Part shown: piece by piece, positions 1-12,500 of the stretch
How the letters are laid out: each line of letters starts with the position of its first letter
How positions within the stretch are numbered: the first letter of the stretch is position 1
Source: Bugulina stolonifera
Taxonomy: Eukaryota; Bryozoa; Gymnolaemata; Cheilostomatida; Bugulidae
Direction: 5' to 3'
DNA: 64,000 bases
Assembly: GCA_935421135.1 (NCBI GenBank)
Contig: OW285188.1
Location: 12,315,233-12,379,232, forward strand
Notes under the pieces: generated by a model
The model's database searches: none
Told to the model about the DNA's origin: nothing
The model's input: only the letters and a program-made list of their open reading frames with translations
Translations under genes and position numbers: made by a program

Positions 1-583
1 ATTCCATTGCACATACTTTTGTGTAGCTTCCTGCCATTCCAAAAGGTTTTTTTATTCACATGATCAATAAATATTATATGACTTATGAGTATTATTACTA
101 ATTGAAATAATAAAGCACTTAATATTATTATAATTTAATTAGTATTATATATAGAAAATAATACTAAATAACTGTTAACTTGTACTTTAAGTTAACTGTA
201 ACTATTTACTATTAAACCTCTTACTTCTTGATTAGACTATTAAATTAATAATAATAAATATAATACTTTTATTTATTTATCAAAGACTGGCTGAGTCAGT
301 CTGAGAGGTGAATAAGAATTGTTAGTTTGAGTTATAAACTTCTACGTTTCAGTTCTCTTTTTTGTAAAACTTGTAGCCTACATCTTAACACAGGCAATGA
401 AAATTTCTAGCTTGAAATACTTAATATAAATCATAAACAGTCTTGCATTAAGTGATATAGTTGGGCTTATAGGCTAACTATTCCAATAGGTTATCTATTC
501 TTATTCTAAAGAATTCATATCGCTTGTTATTCTGTTTGCGATGTAACATAGGTCTGTTGTGGAATTTTAGCTCATTTGAAGAT
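1..583. other. AT-rich upstream region, no gene seen
   Basis: This is AT-rich sequence with scattered TAAT/ATTA runs and no open frame that looks coding. It lies immediately upstream of the first in-frame ATG of the GTF3C2-like gene. An acceptor-like TTTTAG at about 565-570 precedes that ATG, so part of this stretch may be a 5' UTR exon plus intron. No convincing TATA box could be assigned. Confidence 0.5.
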
Positions 584-3500
584 ATGTCAGCCAGGAAGAC
601 CAACCCTAGAAAGTCGAAGCAGGAGTCAGTTGAAAATCTCTTTAAATCTACAAACAAAAAGTTGTCCAAAGATGCAATAAAAGAAATAATACCCGTGAAA
701 GCATTAACTTCCTTTAAAATACCAAAAAAACCAAAGGACAAGGTTGAAGGCCTGCCACCAGTATCATCAGACGATGATACACCTCTATCACAACTGTCAG
801 GGACAAAAACTCAACGCAAAGGTGAAACTGCTCAAAAGTCAGCTTCCAATTTCTCTTCTCAGAAGATTGGTATTGGTGATTCTAAAGATGAATCAGACGT
901 CATGTCCACATCCGATAGTAAAAGATCTAAGAAACCATCCAGTCAAACTAATGTTTCAGATTCACAAAGCTCCATCAAGAGTAGCGAACTAAAAAAGCAA
1001 ACTAACAATAAAGGTGATGAAAATGAGACTAGCCTTAAAAGAAAGAAAACAGAAATATCGATAAAGAATAAACCGGTAAGAACAGGTTTGTGTACATTGC
1101 TATGATAATATGTAAAATCAAGGTTGGATTTTTCTGGTCTTTAATGTTTTCACTGAATTTGTCCAGATTTACCTTTATTCTCTAATTAGGCCGACTAGTC
1201 AGTTGAGACTTATAGTCTGGTTTATTTTTATGTGGAGAGTAGGCACAGTAAATGCTTCATAATTATAGAGATACCATTTAGCATACAAATATGGTCTGCC
1301 AGCTTTTTCAATCCTCATCCTGTTTATTATGTTGGGAGAACTAGGCCCTATGCCAAACGTGGAGAACGCTCTCTCAATATATGCACTGGAATTGTCAATA
1401 GTCATGCATTTGGTCACATAACTTGGGGATGTACTGTCTATACTGGGGAAAAGCTACCACCATGAAAGAGGGTTTATGACATTGACTACAGAGTCGGTGA
1501 TTTGGTGAATCTGTAAGTCATGAATAGAATGGAGTAAGTGGACTCTTTCCCATAACCCTATGAGCCTTATAACAATCATTTTATTTCCAGCAACAAAATT
1601 CCAATACAACACCATCCTGTGGTGTCTGAGCAGCATGTAATTGATGAAAACTAGAATTTTAAAAAATATGTAGCGTTTTTTCTAGCCCTATTGATTTACG
1701 ATCTTTGTGCACCAAGTTATATTTTTCATAAGAGTTGAACATTTACACCCATTACCAATTTCCAAAATATTTATGAACTGAATATCAAAATAGGGATTAA
1801 TTACAATAGTGTTTATTAGTCTCATTGGACGCATTATGTCATACATGGTACATGTATATGCTCAATTATTTGTTAGGTTCCTGAGCGAACATCGTCAAGG
1901 TCAAGTCGAGCTGCCAAAACATCTTCAGTTAGTGATCAGGACCCTCAGCAGGAGAACGTACGATTCTTATGCATTTAATATTCTTATTGGTTTTATGTTG
2001 GCTCAGTAATGCTTTACCTGCCCGTAATGCAAGTGTAATAAACATTGTGTGCATACACAGGAATGGAAGCTACAGTCATGATCTAAAATTATGTAACACT
2101 CTGATTTAATCTCCTATTCAAGTTTGTTTACTGAAACTATGCACCTAATCTGGTAAATGCCAAATAAATGCCTTGTTGTTGTGATGCCAAAGTATTTCAG
2201 GAATAATCCGTTGCTGAATAATCTTGAAAATCTTCTGTGTAATGTAATGCTATCACCTTGAAACTACTTAGTAGCAGTTCGTAAGCATTACTGCTGATTA
2301 GCTGACTGTTCAGCTGTATACTATCTCCATGCTTACAGGGTAATGGCACTGAGCTTACAGAAGAACTCCAAGAAGAAAAACAAACCCAAAGAAGACAAAG
2401 CCGACGGGCTAAAACCTCTGAAGAGTTGGAGAAAAGTGTGGATGTATGCTATTACTTTTACTGGTCACACGATATTCAACTATTCCGATTGCAATCATAG
2501 TTTACACTGCCCATGATCACAGCTAGTGCTGTTTTACATACTAATTGAGATGGTATGTTTAGACTTTTACTCTCTAATCGATGGGGATTTTTTGTTGAAA
2601 GGTAATGCTGAACGGTGAACAGAACTTGATTTTCAATTTGGCACCAACAGACTGTTCTTGGTGTCCATCTATTCTATTTAGTTCCACAGAAATACGATGG
2701 ACGTTTTTTCCCATTTTTCCAAGACTGCCCATAGAGCCATGATGTACACATCTATTGGGTAGAAGTCTACAATGCAGCCCTATGATTGGTTGTCCTGTTG
2801 TAGAAACCACCTACAAGATCAGAAAGAAAGACCCGTGGGCAGAAAACTCCAACTCCTGGGAAATCTGACCAGGATAAGAATGGAGAATCTGAGGTGTTTT
2901 TCTATAGTTTAATATGTTGGCTCTTAGAATCAAGTAGAATATAGAATAATCCATTAAGTTGAACCTTGGCATCAGCTTATCTGAACTCCACATGACCACC
3001 ATATCACCTGGGATTATTACATGTATTGTGTTAATTACCTGTATGTAGGAGTGTATGTGGGCGTGTTACAGCCAGGAGCTGCGCTCCAAATAGAATTAAT
3101 TATTTAGTATTTTATTACATTGTTGAGTTTAGGATTACTATAATGTAGTTAAGAGGGATTAGAAGCAAATAACATGACAATTACTTATGTTCATTACATG
3201 AATCAGTTCTTTAACCAGGAATCTAAACGGACTGAATTAGAAAGGCCAAAGAGGAGATCTCTCAAATCAAGCAAAACAGACTCCATCTCTGATGAGGTAG
3301 ATAATGTACTATATCTCTCTATGTTTGTAGAGGTAATTAGATGTGCTGTATATCTCTCTGTATGTAGTAATATTATACTAACAGTGTCACATGACTGGTC
3401 GTTAAATTACTGGTAAAAAACGTAGTTAGCTTATTGAAGGGGTGCTGATAGTTATTTTTTTCTTACTCTATCTAAATCATTTTTATACTCATTCAAAATT

Positions 3501-6500
3501 TAACCTTGAATTATTTGATTACACTAGGTTGAAGTTAGCAATTATGAGCTTTTTGGGTATTGCTTGATTAGTTTGTGTAGAACACTAAAACATGTTATTC
3601 ACATGGTTCAAACTGAACTACATCTCACACTAATGATATTATTATTAATTGTTAATAGTACGATCTTGAGCTATTAATAGTTCTTACTGAAACCACTGAC
3701 CTCTTCAAGACAGCCAACTTCTGCTAAAATGTGTCACCTATTTAGAGTTGTCTTGTCTAGGCTTCTAGGTAAATGACGCTGAAGAGCATACAGAAATTTT
3801 GTATATGATCATTGGTGTAGTTGGCTGTATATATAGATTTACTCCATATTGAAGGTGTGATAACTCCTATGTGCTCAGTTCTCAATAAATGGACAGCCTT
3901 AGAAGAGTTGATTAATTTCGCCAGTCAACCAGAGGTGTATGACAAATTTAAGATCATAGAAAGCTACGTACATATACATGCATATACTTACTGTGTGAAA
4001 AAACTTACCAATTTTACTTCCCACTATTAATCCCAGGTAAGAAAGCAATGATCTAAAGAGATCTGCATTTTTTTCTTAATTGGGGTGGGGAAGGCACTGT
4101 ACCAAGGCAAAGTTTATATGAGGCACAGGAGCAATTGTGGCTGGATGCTCTTCCTAACACCACCAATGACCCTTATGGGAATTGAACCTGGGACTCCCAC
4201 ATGGAAGTCCAGAGCCCTTACCACTAGGCCACGGCTGCTCCCGATATTCTTCTCGTGTGAACACGTTTAAAATAGTCTCGTACCAAACACGAGTATTAGT
4301 TAATCGCATTTAATACATGTAATTATAGGATGTCTCGGCCCAGCCAATTAAAAAGTCTGGAAAGTCGGGTATCAAGAAGGCAAAAAAAGAGAAAGAAGAA
4401 CTCAATCAGGTACATTGAACAAACTAGTCGCCACTACTAGTACTTGTTATTATTACTATCAGTTTCCATCACACAACATGTAGTTTATACAAAGAGAGTA
4501 AAAGGAAAGAGGGATCACTCAATGATAATACCCTGTCTACCAAATACGCCCAATTTGGTGGTACCGACGGTCCGCAGTCAGCTTTCCCACCGTTTGCCTA
4601 CTGATATTTTGGGTATTTGTTCGATTGTAATCGAAGATTGTTATATTTAGGATCATATAATTATTGATATCTCATTAATGGAAATAGAGGGTTTATACGA
4701 ACCCATTGTAAGGAAACGCTTCTTATTGGTCTGAAGAACGCCAATCATTATAGCGGATCTGTACACAAGGTAGCATAACTCTTTACTTAATCCGTACTGC
4801 TTTTGGAGGCAGGCTGAGACAGTTTTTGGCTGAAGTGATCCCTCTTTCCTGTTACTCTCTTTGGTTTATATGTTGGATGAGTCTGTAGAGAGGTCATTGA
4901 GTGAAATGACATTATTTTCAGAGAAAACATTGTTTTATGTAACCCAAGTTATATCTGTGTGTGAACCATGTAAACTCCAAAGTTGTTTATCTCCGTAGAA
5001 GTACACTAGTTTAGCTATCATAGTATGTCATGAATATATGTGGGTAATTTTTATATTATATTAAGTAATTGTTCACCTGTTTTAGACACTGCAATGCTTG
5101 CATTGTCAGTTTACTGTAGATGTCTTTCACAAGATGAAGTTCCACTACGCTAGAGTCCACACTCTACTGGTAATGCTTTCCTATACATCCAATGCTGATT
5201 GATATGTGCATATCCTGTTGGCTGATGGTTATACAAATATGTAATCCAACTTTTAGTGTATGTTACATTTCGAGGTGGACAAGCACACAGTGTCCTCTAT
5301 TTTATTAAAGCGGAATCAAATCTGATAAAGTTGAACAAGTTTTTCAGTTTTCTTTTATCTTTTCACAGCTAATATTATAAAGATTCTGTTTGCTTCTACT
5401 CAGTAGCAAGCATGTAAGTGTAACCTATATAATATACGTGTAGGCCTATAGGTGCGTGTAACCTATAGGTACGTGTAACCTATATAATATACGTGTAGGC
5501 CTACAGGTGCGTGTAGGCCTACAGGTGCGTATGTATACACATGTACATTGTATAAATATGTCTCAAGTAATACTATTTCCCTATCCTGATGTATGTGATG
5601 ATAGTTTTGTTTTGTGTATGATAGTTTTTTTCTTTTAGTATGACTGTTTTAATTCCATTAGAACAGCTGCATGTAGGTGTACTACTGTATGCAGGTTTGC
5701 TAGCTCGAGATTCAGCTATACGAATGTGGCTATTGGGTTGAGAGTTAACCTAAAGTTAGCAAATAAGACAACTTCCCATAATTCAAAAGCTAATTCATTC
5801 GCATTCCGGTCTTCTATTGCTACTGTGTATAATAAATAGTTACATTATATCTGATTGGTTGCAGTATTCAAAGACAACACCTGAGGGTACGGATGACATA
5901 AAGTCTCTCAAACAAATAGCCTCGTTGTTGGGCGGCAAGCTGACTTGTTTCAACTGCAAGAAGGAAATTAAGACAGTTGGCTACTACCGACAGCATGTGC
6001 AGTGGTGTCTCTCAGACAAGGTAAGTACACTAGTGGCACTCCTATCATATAATGACCCAAATCTACTATACTTATAAGGACGGAAGGATGTTAATAGGTT
6101 AGTTAGAGTGGGTTTCCATGCATTACATACATATTATGTACTTATAACATCATAACATCGGAACCACTGTACTGTGTGAGACCCTGCATTTCTATATACA
6201 GTATAATAATTATATCATGTATGTTTACAATCCTACCTACTCACCTGATTACCTTACTACACATTTACCTACGTACATACCTACCTACCTACCTACCTAC
6301 CTACCTACCTACCTACCTACCTACCTACCTACCTACCTACCTGCCTACCTACCTACCTACCTGCCTACCTACCTACCTACCTACCTACATACTTATCTAC
6401 ATACCTACCTACCTACCTTCTACCTGTTGGGATACTCCTGTCTTGCTTGCAGAAAGAAAAGGAACAATGTTCGCTCTGTGGGAAGGAATACGTTGTGTTC

Positions 6501-9500
6501 TGGAAACAGCAACACATGGTAGTGTGCAAGAAGAGGCAGGAGGCTAAGCAAGAACTGAAGTTGCAGCAAAAGAATGCAGAACAACCTAGAGAGGGATCTA
6601 GAAAAAGAAGAGCAGCAACCAAGTATGTAGCTGGTAACTGGTACAAGTTTGGGTATATTATGGGGTCCTGGAACCTACCGCACCTACTCTACTGCTTTAC
6701 CCAAGAAGGAATGTGTGATATGTCCTTGAGCCAGTCCTGCATGGGTCCCTATTGCAACACTGTAATATATCCATGTCATTATTATGTTATATTTTGTAAT
6801 GTTACATTATGTTATACTGTTTGAACAAAATACTTCACACCACAATATTATACTCGTACATGTAATATTATCTTAATAGCGTAATGTAGTCTGGGTTTGG
6901 TTGTGGATATTATAGAGCTAGACAGGTAATTAAAGGGTTCACTGAAGACAAGGAAGAAATAAATTGGCAGGATATGTACAGTACACCTTTAATGACTGTC
7001 CCCTCACAGGAGACACTCGATATGTGGAATAAATGTGCTGAGGAGGGTAATATGATACTCTGTGCTCACAAGGTAAGAGTGTAACATGATACTCTGTACT
7101 CATAAAGTAAGAGTGTACATTGGCACTCTGTACTCACAAGGTTAGAGTGTGCCATGATGGGTGTCCAATATCACTGCATGTAATGGCAGTATAATGTAGG
7201 TGTCGGTACAGTGTGGGGACAAGCAACTCCAAGTAGAAATCTCTCAGCTACATCATTTGAAGTTGTCTCATTGTGGACTCCTTGATAGTTCTACACTGCG
7301 ATTTAGACTATTTAGTATAGCTTGCTTGTCAAATTTTCGTGCCTATCCAATCAAACGGAATTTTGAAATGGATTATTGTTTGGTGCATAGGTAGTTAAGA
7401 TAATTAAATTGAAGTAGTTGAAACAGAGTCTATGTTTCCCTGGTAATTCAGTATATGTATTTATATATAGATGTTTTGTAATTAGGGCTGTGAAGTGCAA
7501 CGCAAAAAGATTGAAGAAATCACTGAACACTACTGGACATGTCCTAATAATGGACTGGACGTGCACACCTGGGGATGTAGAAAGTGCAGTAAAAGGTTCC
7601 ATTCAGAAAAAGACGTCCTCAAACATGTCAAGTCTCACGAAAAAGTAAGTACATACCCCTAACCAATATATGTGTACATGTTGATGAAAAAATATTTATT
7701 AAAATCCCAAGGGTTAGTCACACTCCTAACCCGAAGACTTGCGGTGAGATAGTAGGGTAAGGCAGCAATTGCTGCGCCAGTTTTGCTCTCAGTTTGCAGG
7801 TAGGCAGAAGCACACCTGTGGCGCGAAGGCCAAGTAGTCAGCAGGATTCAAACCCTTGACCTTTAGCGCTGTTGCGTCTCAGAGCAGGCGCTCTAACCCA
7901 CTGAGCCACCTCCTACTCCTAGCTAATAAATGTGTACATGTGGTCAATATATGTGTACATGTAACCAGTATATGTTTACATGTTACCGATATATGTGTAC
8001 ATATAGCTGATCTATGTGTGTACATGTAGCTGATATATGTGTACATATAGCTAATATACATGTACATGTATGTGTACATGAAGTTAGTATATGCATGTTA
8101 ACACTGACACTCTTGTGTGTGTTCAGGAATACAACTGACTGACTGATGGCTAAATGTAATCTTTTGCTCAATAGACCATCTTCAAGTTAAGAGTCTGTAA
8201 TTAGAAATATACTGGTATGTTTTATCTAAGGGGCAGGCATGCCATAACAAAATCTATTTTGTTTTGCAAAATATGTTTATGGATAAAATATATTGTTGCC
8301 GTTACAACATTGTTTCATGGTAATGCGTACATTTACCAATTATCAGACAAAAATATTTTTTAGAAAAAGAAAGGTCAAAAAGTCGATGATGAATACAATT
8401 CTGCAGATAACGATGACATCAGCAGTGAAGGTCTAACTGACGGGGATGATGATGATGACCTTGAGGATAGTGACAATCTCCAAGATGGTAGGACACAATA
8501 TACTATCTTCGTGTAGTCAATTTCTTTGTTCTATAAGATATCACAATACATAGTTACCCTTAAAGTGGAAATGTTTAGCGTAAGAAAGTTTCTCGTGCTT
8601 GCTAATATTAAAGCAATTTGGATTCATACTCATTGCAAAATTTGGACTTGATTTTTCTAACTTATACATCTACATGTACATATCTTTGTTCAAAGCTAGT
8701 GTGTAGCTACAAAGGACACAAAATGGCTGAGTGTGACAACTCCCAACATTGAGTATTAAATTTTCGGTTCGATTTAGTTTTTTTCTTGAATTTAAAAACC
8801 GAATTAAACCATGAGGTAGAAGACAACTTCGGTATCATTCAGTTTTTCTTGAAAAATTAGCAAAGAAACTGAATTTAGGTGCAAATCAAAACCATCCAGC
8901 AGTAGTACATATATTCTGTATTTGATCTTTGATACGGTCTTCAATGTTTATATTTCATCAATAGACACGGAGCCAAAGCAAAGGAGAGTACGCAATAAAG
9001 ACAATACGTTCAGGGGCAGCCATTACTCAAATGATGGGGTTCCTAGTAAATTCTCGGGCAGCACTCTGTGTACATCACTTCATGCTGACTTGAATACTAG
9101 AATACCAGACTTTCTACCCACTGTGGAGAATCTAAAATCAGAGTAAGTTCAGTCTGAATGTAGATATTTTATTTATTGTTGTGTAACTAAATTGTAGACT
9201 TGCTAAAATTAAATTACCTACATTGTAAGTATGTCTGAAAATAGAAATATTTGATACTCATAACCCGATATCTTTCATTGTGCAATATATTTGTCTTTTA
9301 AGCTTCAGTATATATCGCTAAGGGGTTGTTGTATATTACTAATGCCTTTTAAACAATTACAAGCAACACATTAGTCATTTATCTATTTGCAGATATGTGT
9401 ACACATATGCTGTGTATTATGTTGTTTATATAGGTATTCTATTTATATACAAAAGTCATGTTGTACTGTGTTTGTAGAGATGTCGACAGTGAAATAATAA

Positions 9501-12500
9501 CCTCCAGCCCTTCGTTTACCCTCAATACATCTAAAGATATACACCAACTGGAGGTGGGCGAATCGCTGAACCATAAAAGTGAGTCATAGTCTATGCGTAC
9601 ATCTTCCATCTTGATTCTCATGATGATAGAAGTCCTCGGATATGTTGTGTATATCATTTTATCCACATGTCCAAGTCTGCTAAACAAAGAGTCATGATGC
9701 TGTTATATATATATATTATATAATATACATGTGTGTTATATATATATATATTATATATATATTATATCCACATGTCCAAGTCTTGGTATTGATAAAGTGC
9801 TAACTATAGACTCAGGACGCTGTTATGTATCTAATATGAAGCTAAGAGTCATGATTATACTGAATATATGTTTGTGTATTCTTAATGCACATGTAATAAT
9901 TATAACTAAATATAAACATTTATAGGCCTGATCATACAAATCTATATACATGTACAAGTAAAATGCACAAGCATATGTATGCACTTGTACATGTAATAGT
10001 ATTGTAGTTGTACACGTTAAAATGCACTTGTACATGTGAATGTAAAGATACAGGAAGTAAAATGATATTACATAATATAATTGTGTTTATTGTTTAGATG
10101 CTTACATACAGTATTTGGGTAAGCCCATTAAGCTACTGAGTTGGTGCCCATTTCCAAAGTCATCTATTCATTGTCTGGAGAGAAAGGAATACTTTGCCGT
10201 TGTGTTTGACAGCGAAAAGGTGAACTTCAGTAAAACATACACTGCACCTGGAAACATCAGCATATGGTGGATACAGGACCTCAAAACGTGAGTTTAGCCT
10301 ATGTGTTTAATGTAGAATTGTTAGCGTAGTTTACAGTACAGTCAACCATGATGGTTAATTCAGGCCAAATTTAAGTCTATCATTCATTTGGAGTTATCTT
10401 CCCTCCAATCTGTTGCTGGTCATAATAATTATTATTATCTTATTTCAATTTAACCATAGGTTTCAGTATAGTTAATACATTGTATACATTATATTATAAT
10501 CCTCTGTTCAAATTTGTTCACTTGCGTGCTATTGGCCAATAGTTGCTACCATAAATTGTATATGATGCACTAACTGAGATCAAGGTACACTGAACTGAAG
10601 AGGGGACGACTCATACTACACCATGCTGTAGATCAGGGGTTCCCAACCTGGGGTACATTTTACAAATCTAGGGGGTACAAAACAAGTTATTAGCTTAATA
10701 TATTTTTGACAGTGATTTTCAGTTACAGACTTTATGAATTATCATTATCCATTACTGAACTGAACATCGAATGGCTCACTGATGCAAATGAAGTTGAGCT
10801 AAACCAGTGTAAAAGCCAGACAACACTATAATCTTATCTTACGTAGTTATCATTAAAATATTATTGATAAATACAAATTTCATACCATGCTACATTTTGA
10901 TAATGCATACATGTAATATTAATTGAATTAAACCAACGACATCCTTGATTAAACACAGTTTTACAAGGGGGTACGTTGTTTGCTACATGATTTCTAAGGG
11001 GTACTTAGGCTTAAAAAGGTTGGGAACCCCTGCTGTAGATGTATCATCAGTTGAATAGTCTGTACATCATTGTTCTATGTTTAGTTCTAGGTATAACATA
11101 GACCAATGAGGTATAATATATTACAATAGTATTCTCACTCCCCCTGAGATAAACTGAGGTAAACAGTTGTCTGCTGGAGAAGGGAAATCAAGTGTTATAT
11201 TTGGGATGATTTAAAATGGTACGTGTATAATTGCAAAGGTTTGAAGGGGTTCAATGGTGTGCATCATTACATTTAGCATGGTTATAGCATCCTTACATGT
11301 AATATAGACGATCTACCAATAATCTGTGTGGGATAGGGATGTATGGTCCTTTTTATTCCCACTAATGAAATTGGAGACACAGTAAATTGTAACCCATTAT
11401 TGAATATAACTTTTTTATGCTAAAAATAGCTAATGGTCTATTATTGTACTTATAATTTATATCTGCAGGTGTAGGCAGACAAGAATTATTACTGTAATGC
11501 TGGAGTAATAGCTGTAAAAATTACACTATTTAGTGATTAATTATAATTATAATTACAATGTTATCCCCAAGGTGAACGAATGTGTTTGTCTTTCCATATA
11601 TAATTATAACCGAATATAGCAAGCTAGGCAGCCATTCAACTAATTATGATAATACCTATGTATATCATTCCCACCTGTATGAAATGTATGATTAGTAATG
11701 TCTTTAGTCTTCAATGTCATCATTTACTACCTGGATATGAATTAATTATTTCGCAATTCCATATATTTAAACTTAATCCACAGCTGTGATTATGCTATTG
11801 TGTATATCTAAGTGGCAAAGCATGAATATGCACGTGAGACGCTATGCAAATATATATACATGACCATGTAGGATACAAACAATCTACATAGGTTTTGAAA
11901 CGTTTTAATAAAGTTTTAATAACGTGCACGTTTAATTATTCAAATTGAATTGTTGCAATTAGTCCTCTGGGCTGTTTACATTATCGCAACTTCACATCTT
12001 GAAAAAACCAAATAAAGTTTTTTTCGTGTATCATAGGCGGAATCGAACGACAAGAGGGGGATTACTCTTTCAAAACTCAAAATAGAACAGTTTAGCGGAT
12101 TTATAAGTTTGTTTTTGTTATGGTTTTGATTTTAGATGGTTAGTATGTTTATCTCAATGGGTCCTGAAACTGCTTATCTAAAAGACTTTGATCCGAAATT
12201 TAAAATTCTTAGTTGGGAAGAAAATTGGAAAAGTTCATCACTCATTTCAATGTTGTTTAGTTGAATGCTTCTAGCCTAATTACTTTACATCTAACTGGGC
12301 AATATTAAATACATCTCCACCTCCAATATCTTAGGAGCCAAACCATCGTTAAACAATATGAAATATTATGTCCTCGTCACTGTTAGTGTGAACATAGCAT
12401 TGTTAATAGCTCAGGATGCTGAAGGACAGTGATGTACAAGAAAATGTTTTAAACTGAATCTGGTTCTTTCAGAGATAAACACATGTGCTTTCTACTGCTC

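Noticed and set aside
4085..4270. 61-residue frame and possible tRNA gene
   Set aside because: The A and B boxes belong to a SINE. The tRNA cloverleaf is not intact and a non-tRNA body with an A-rich tail follows.
6176..6547. YLPT-repeat proteins
   Set aside because: Translation of the (TACC)n microsatellite running into exon 9 in a wrong frame.
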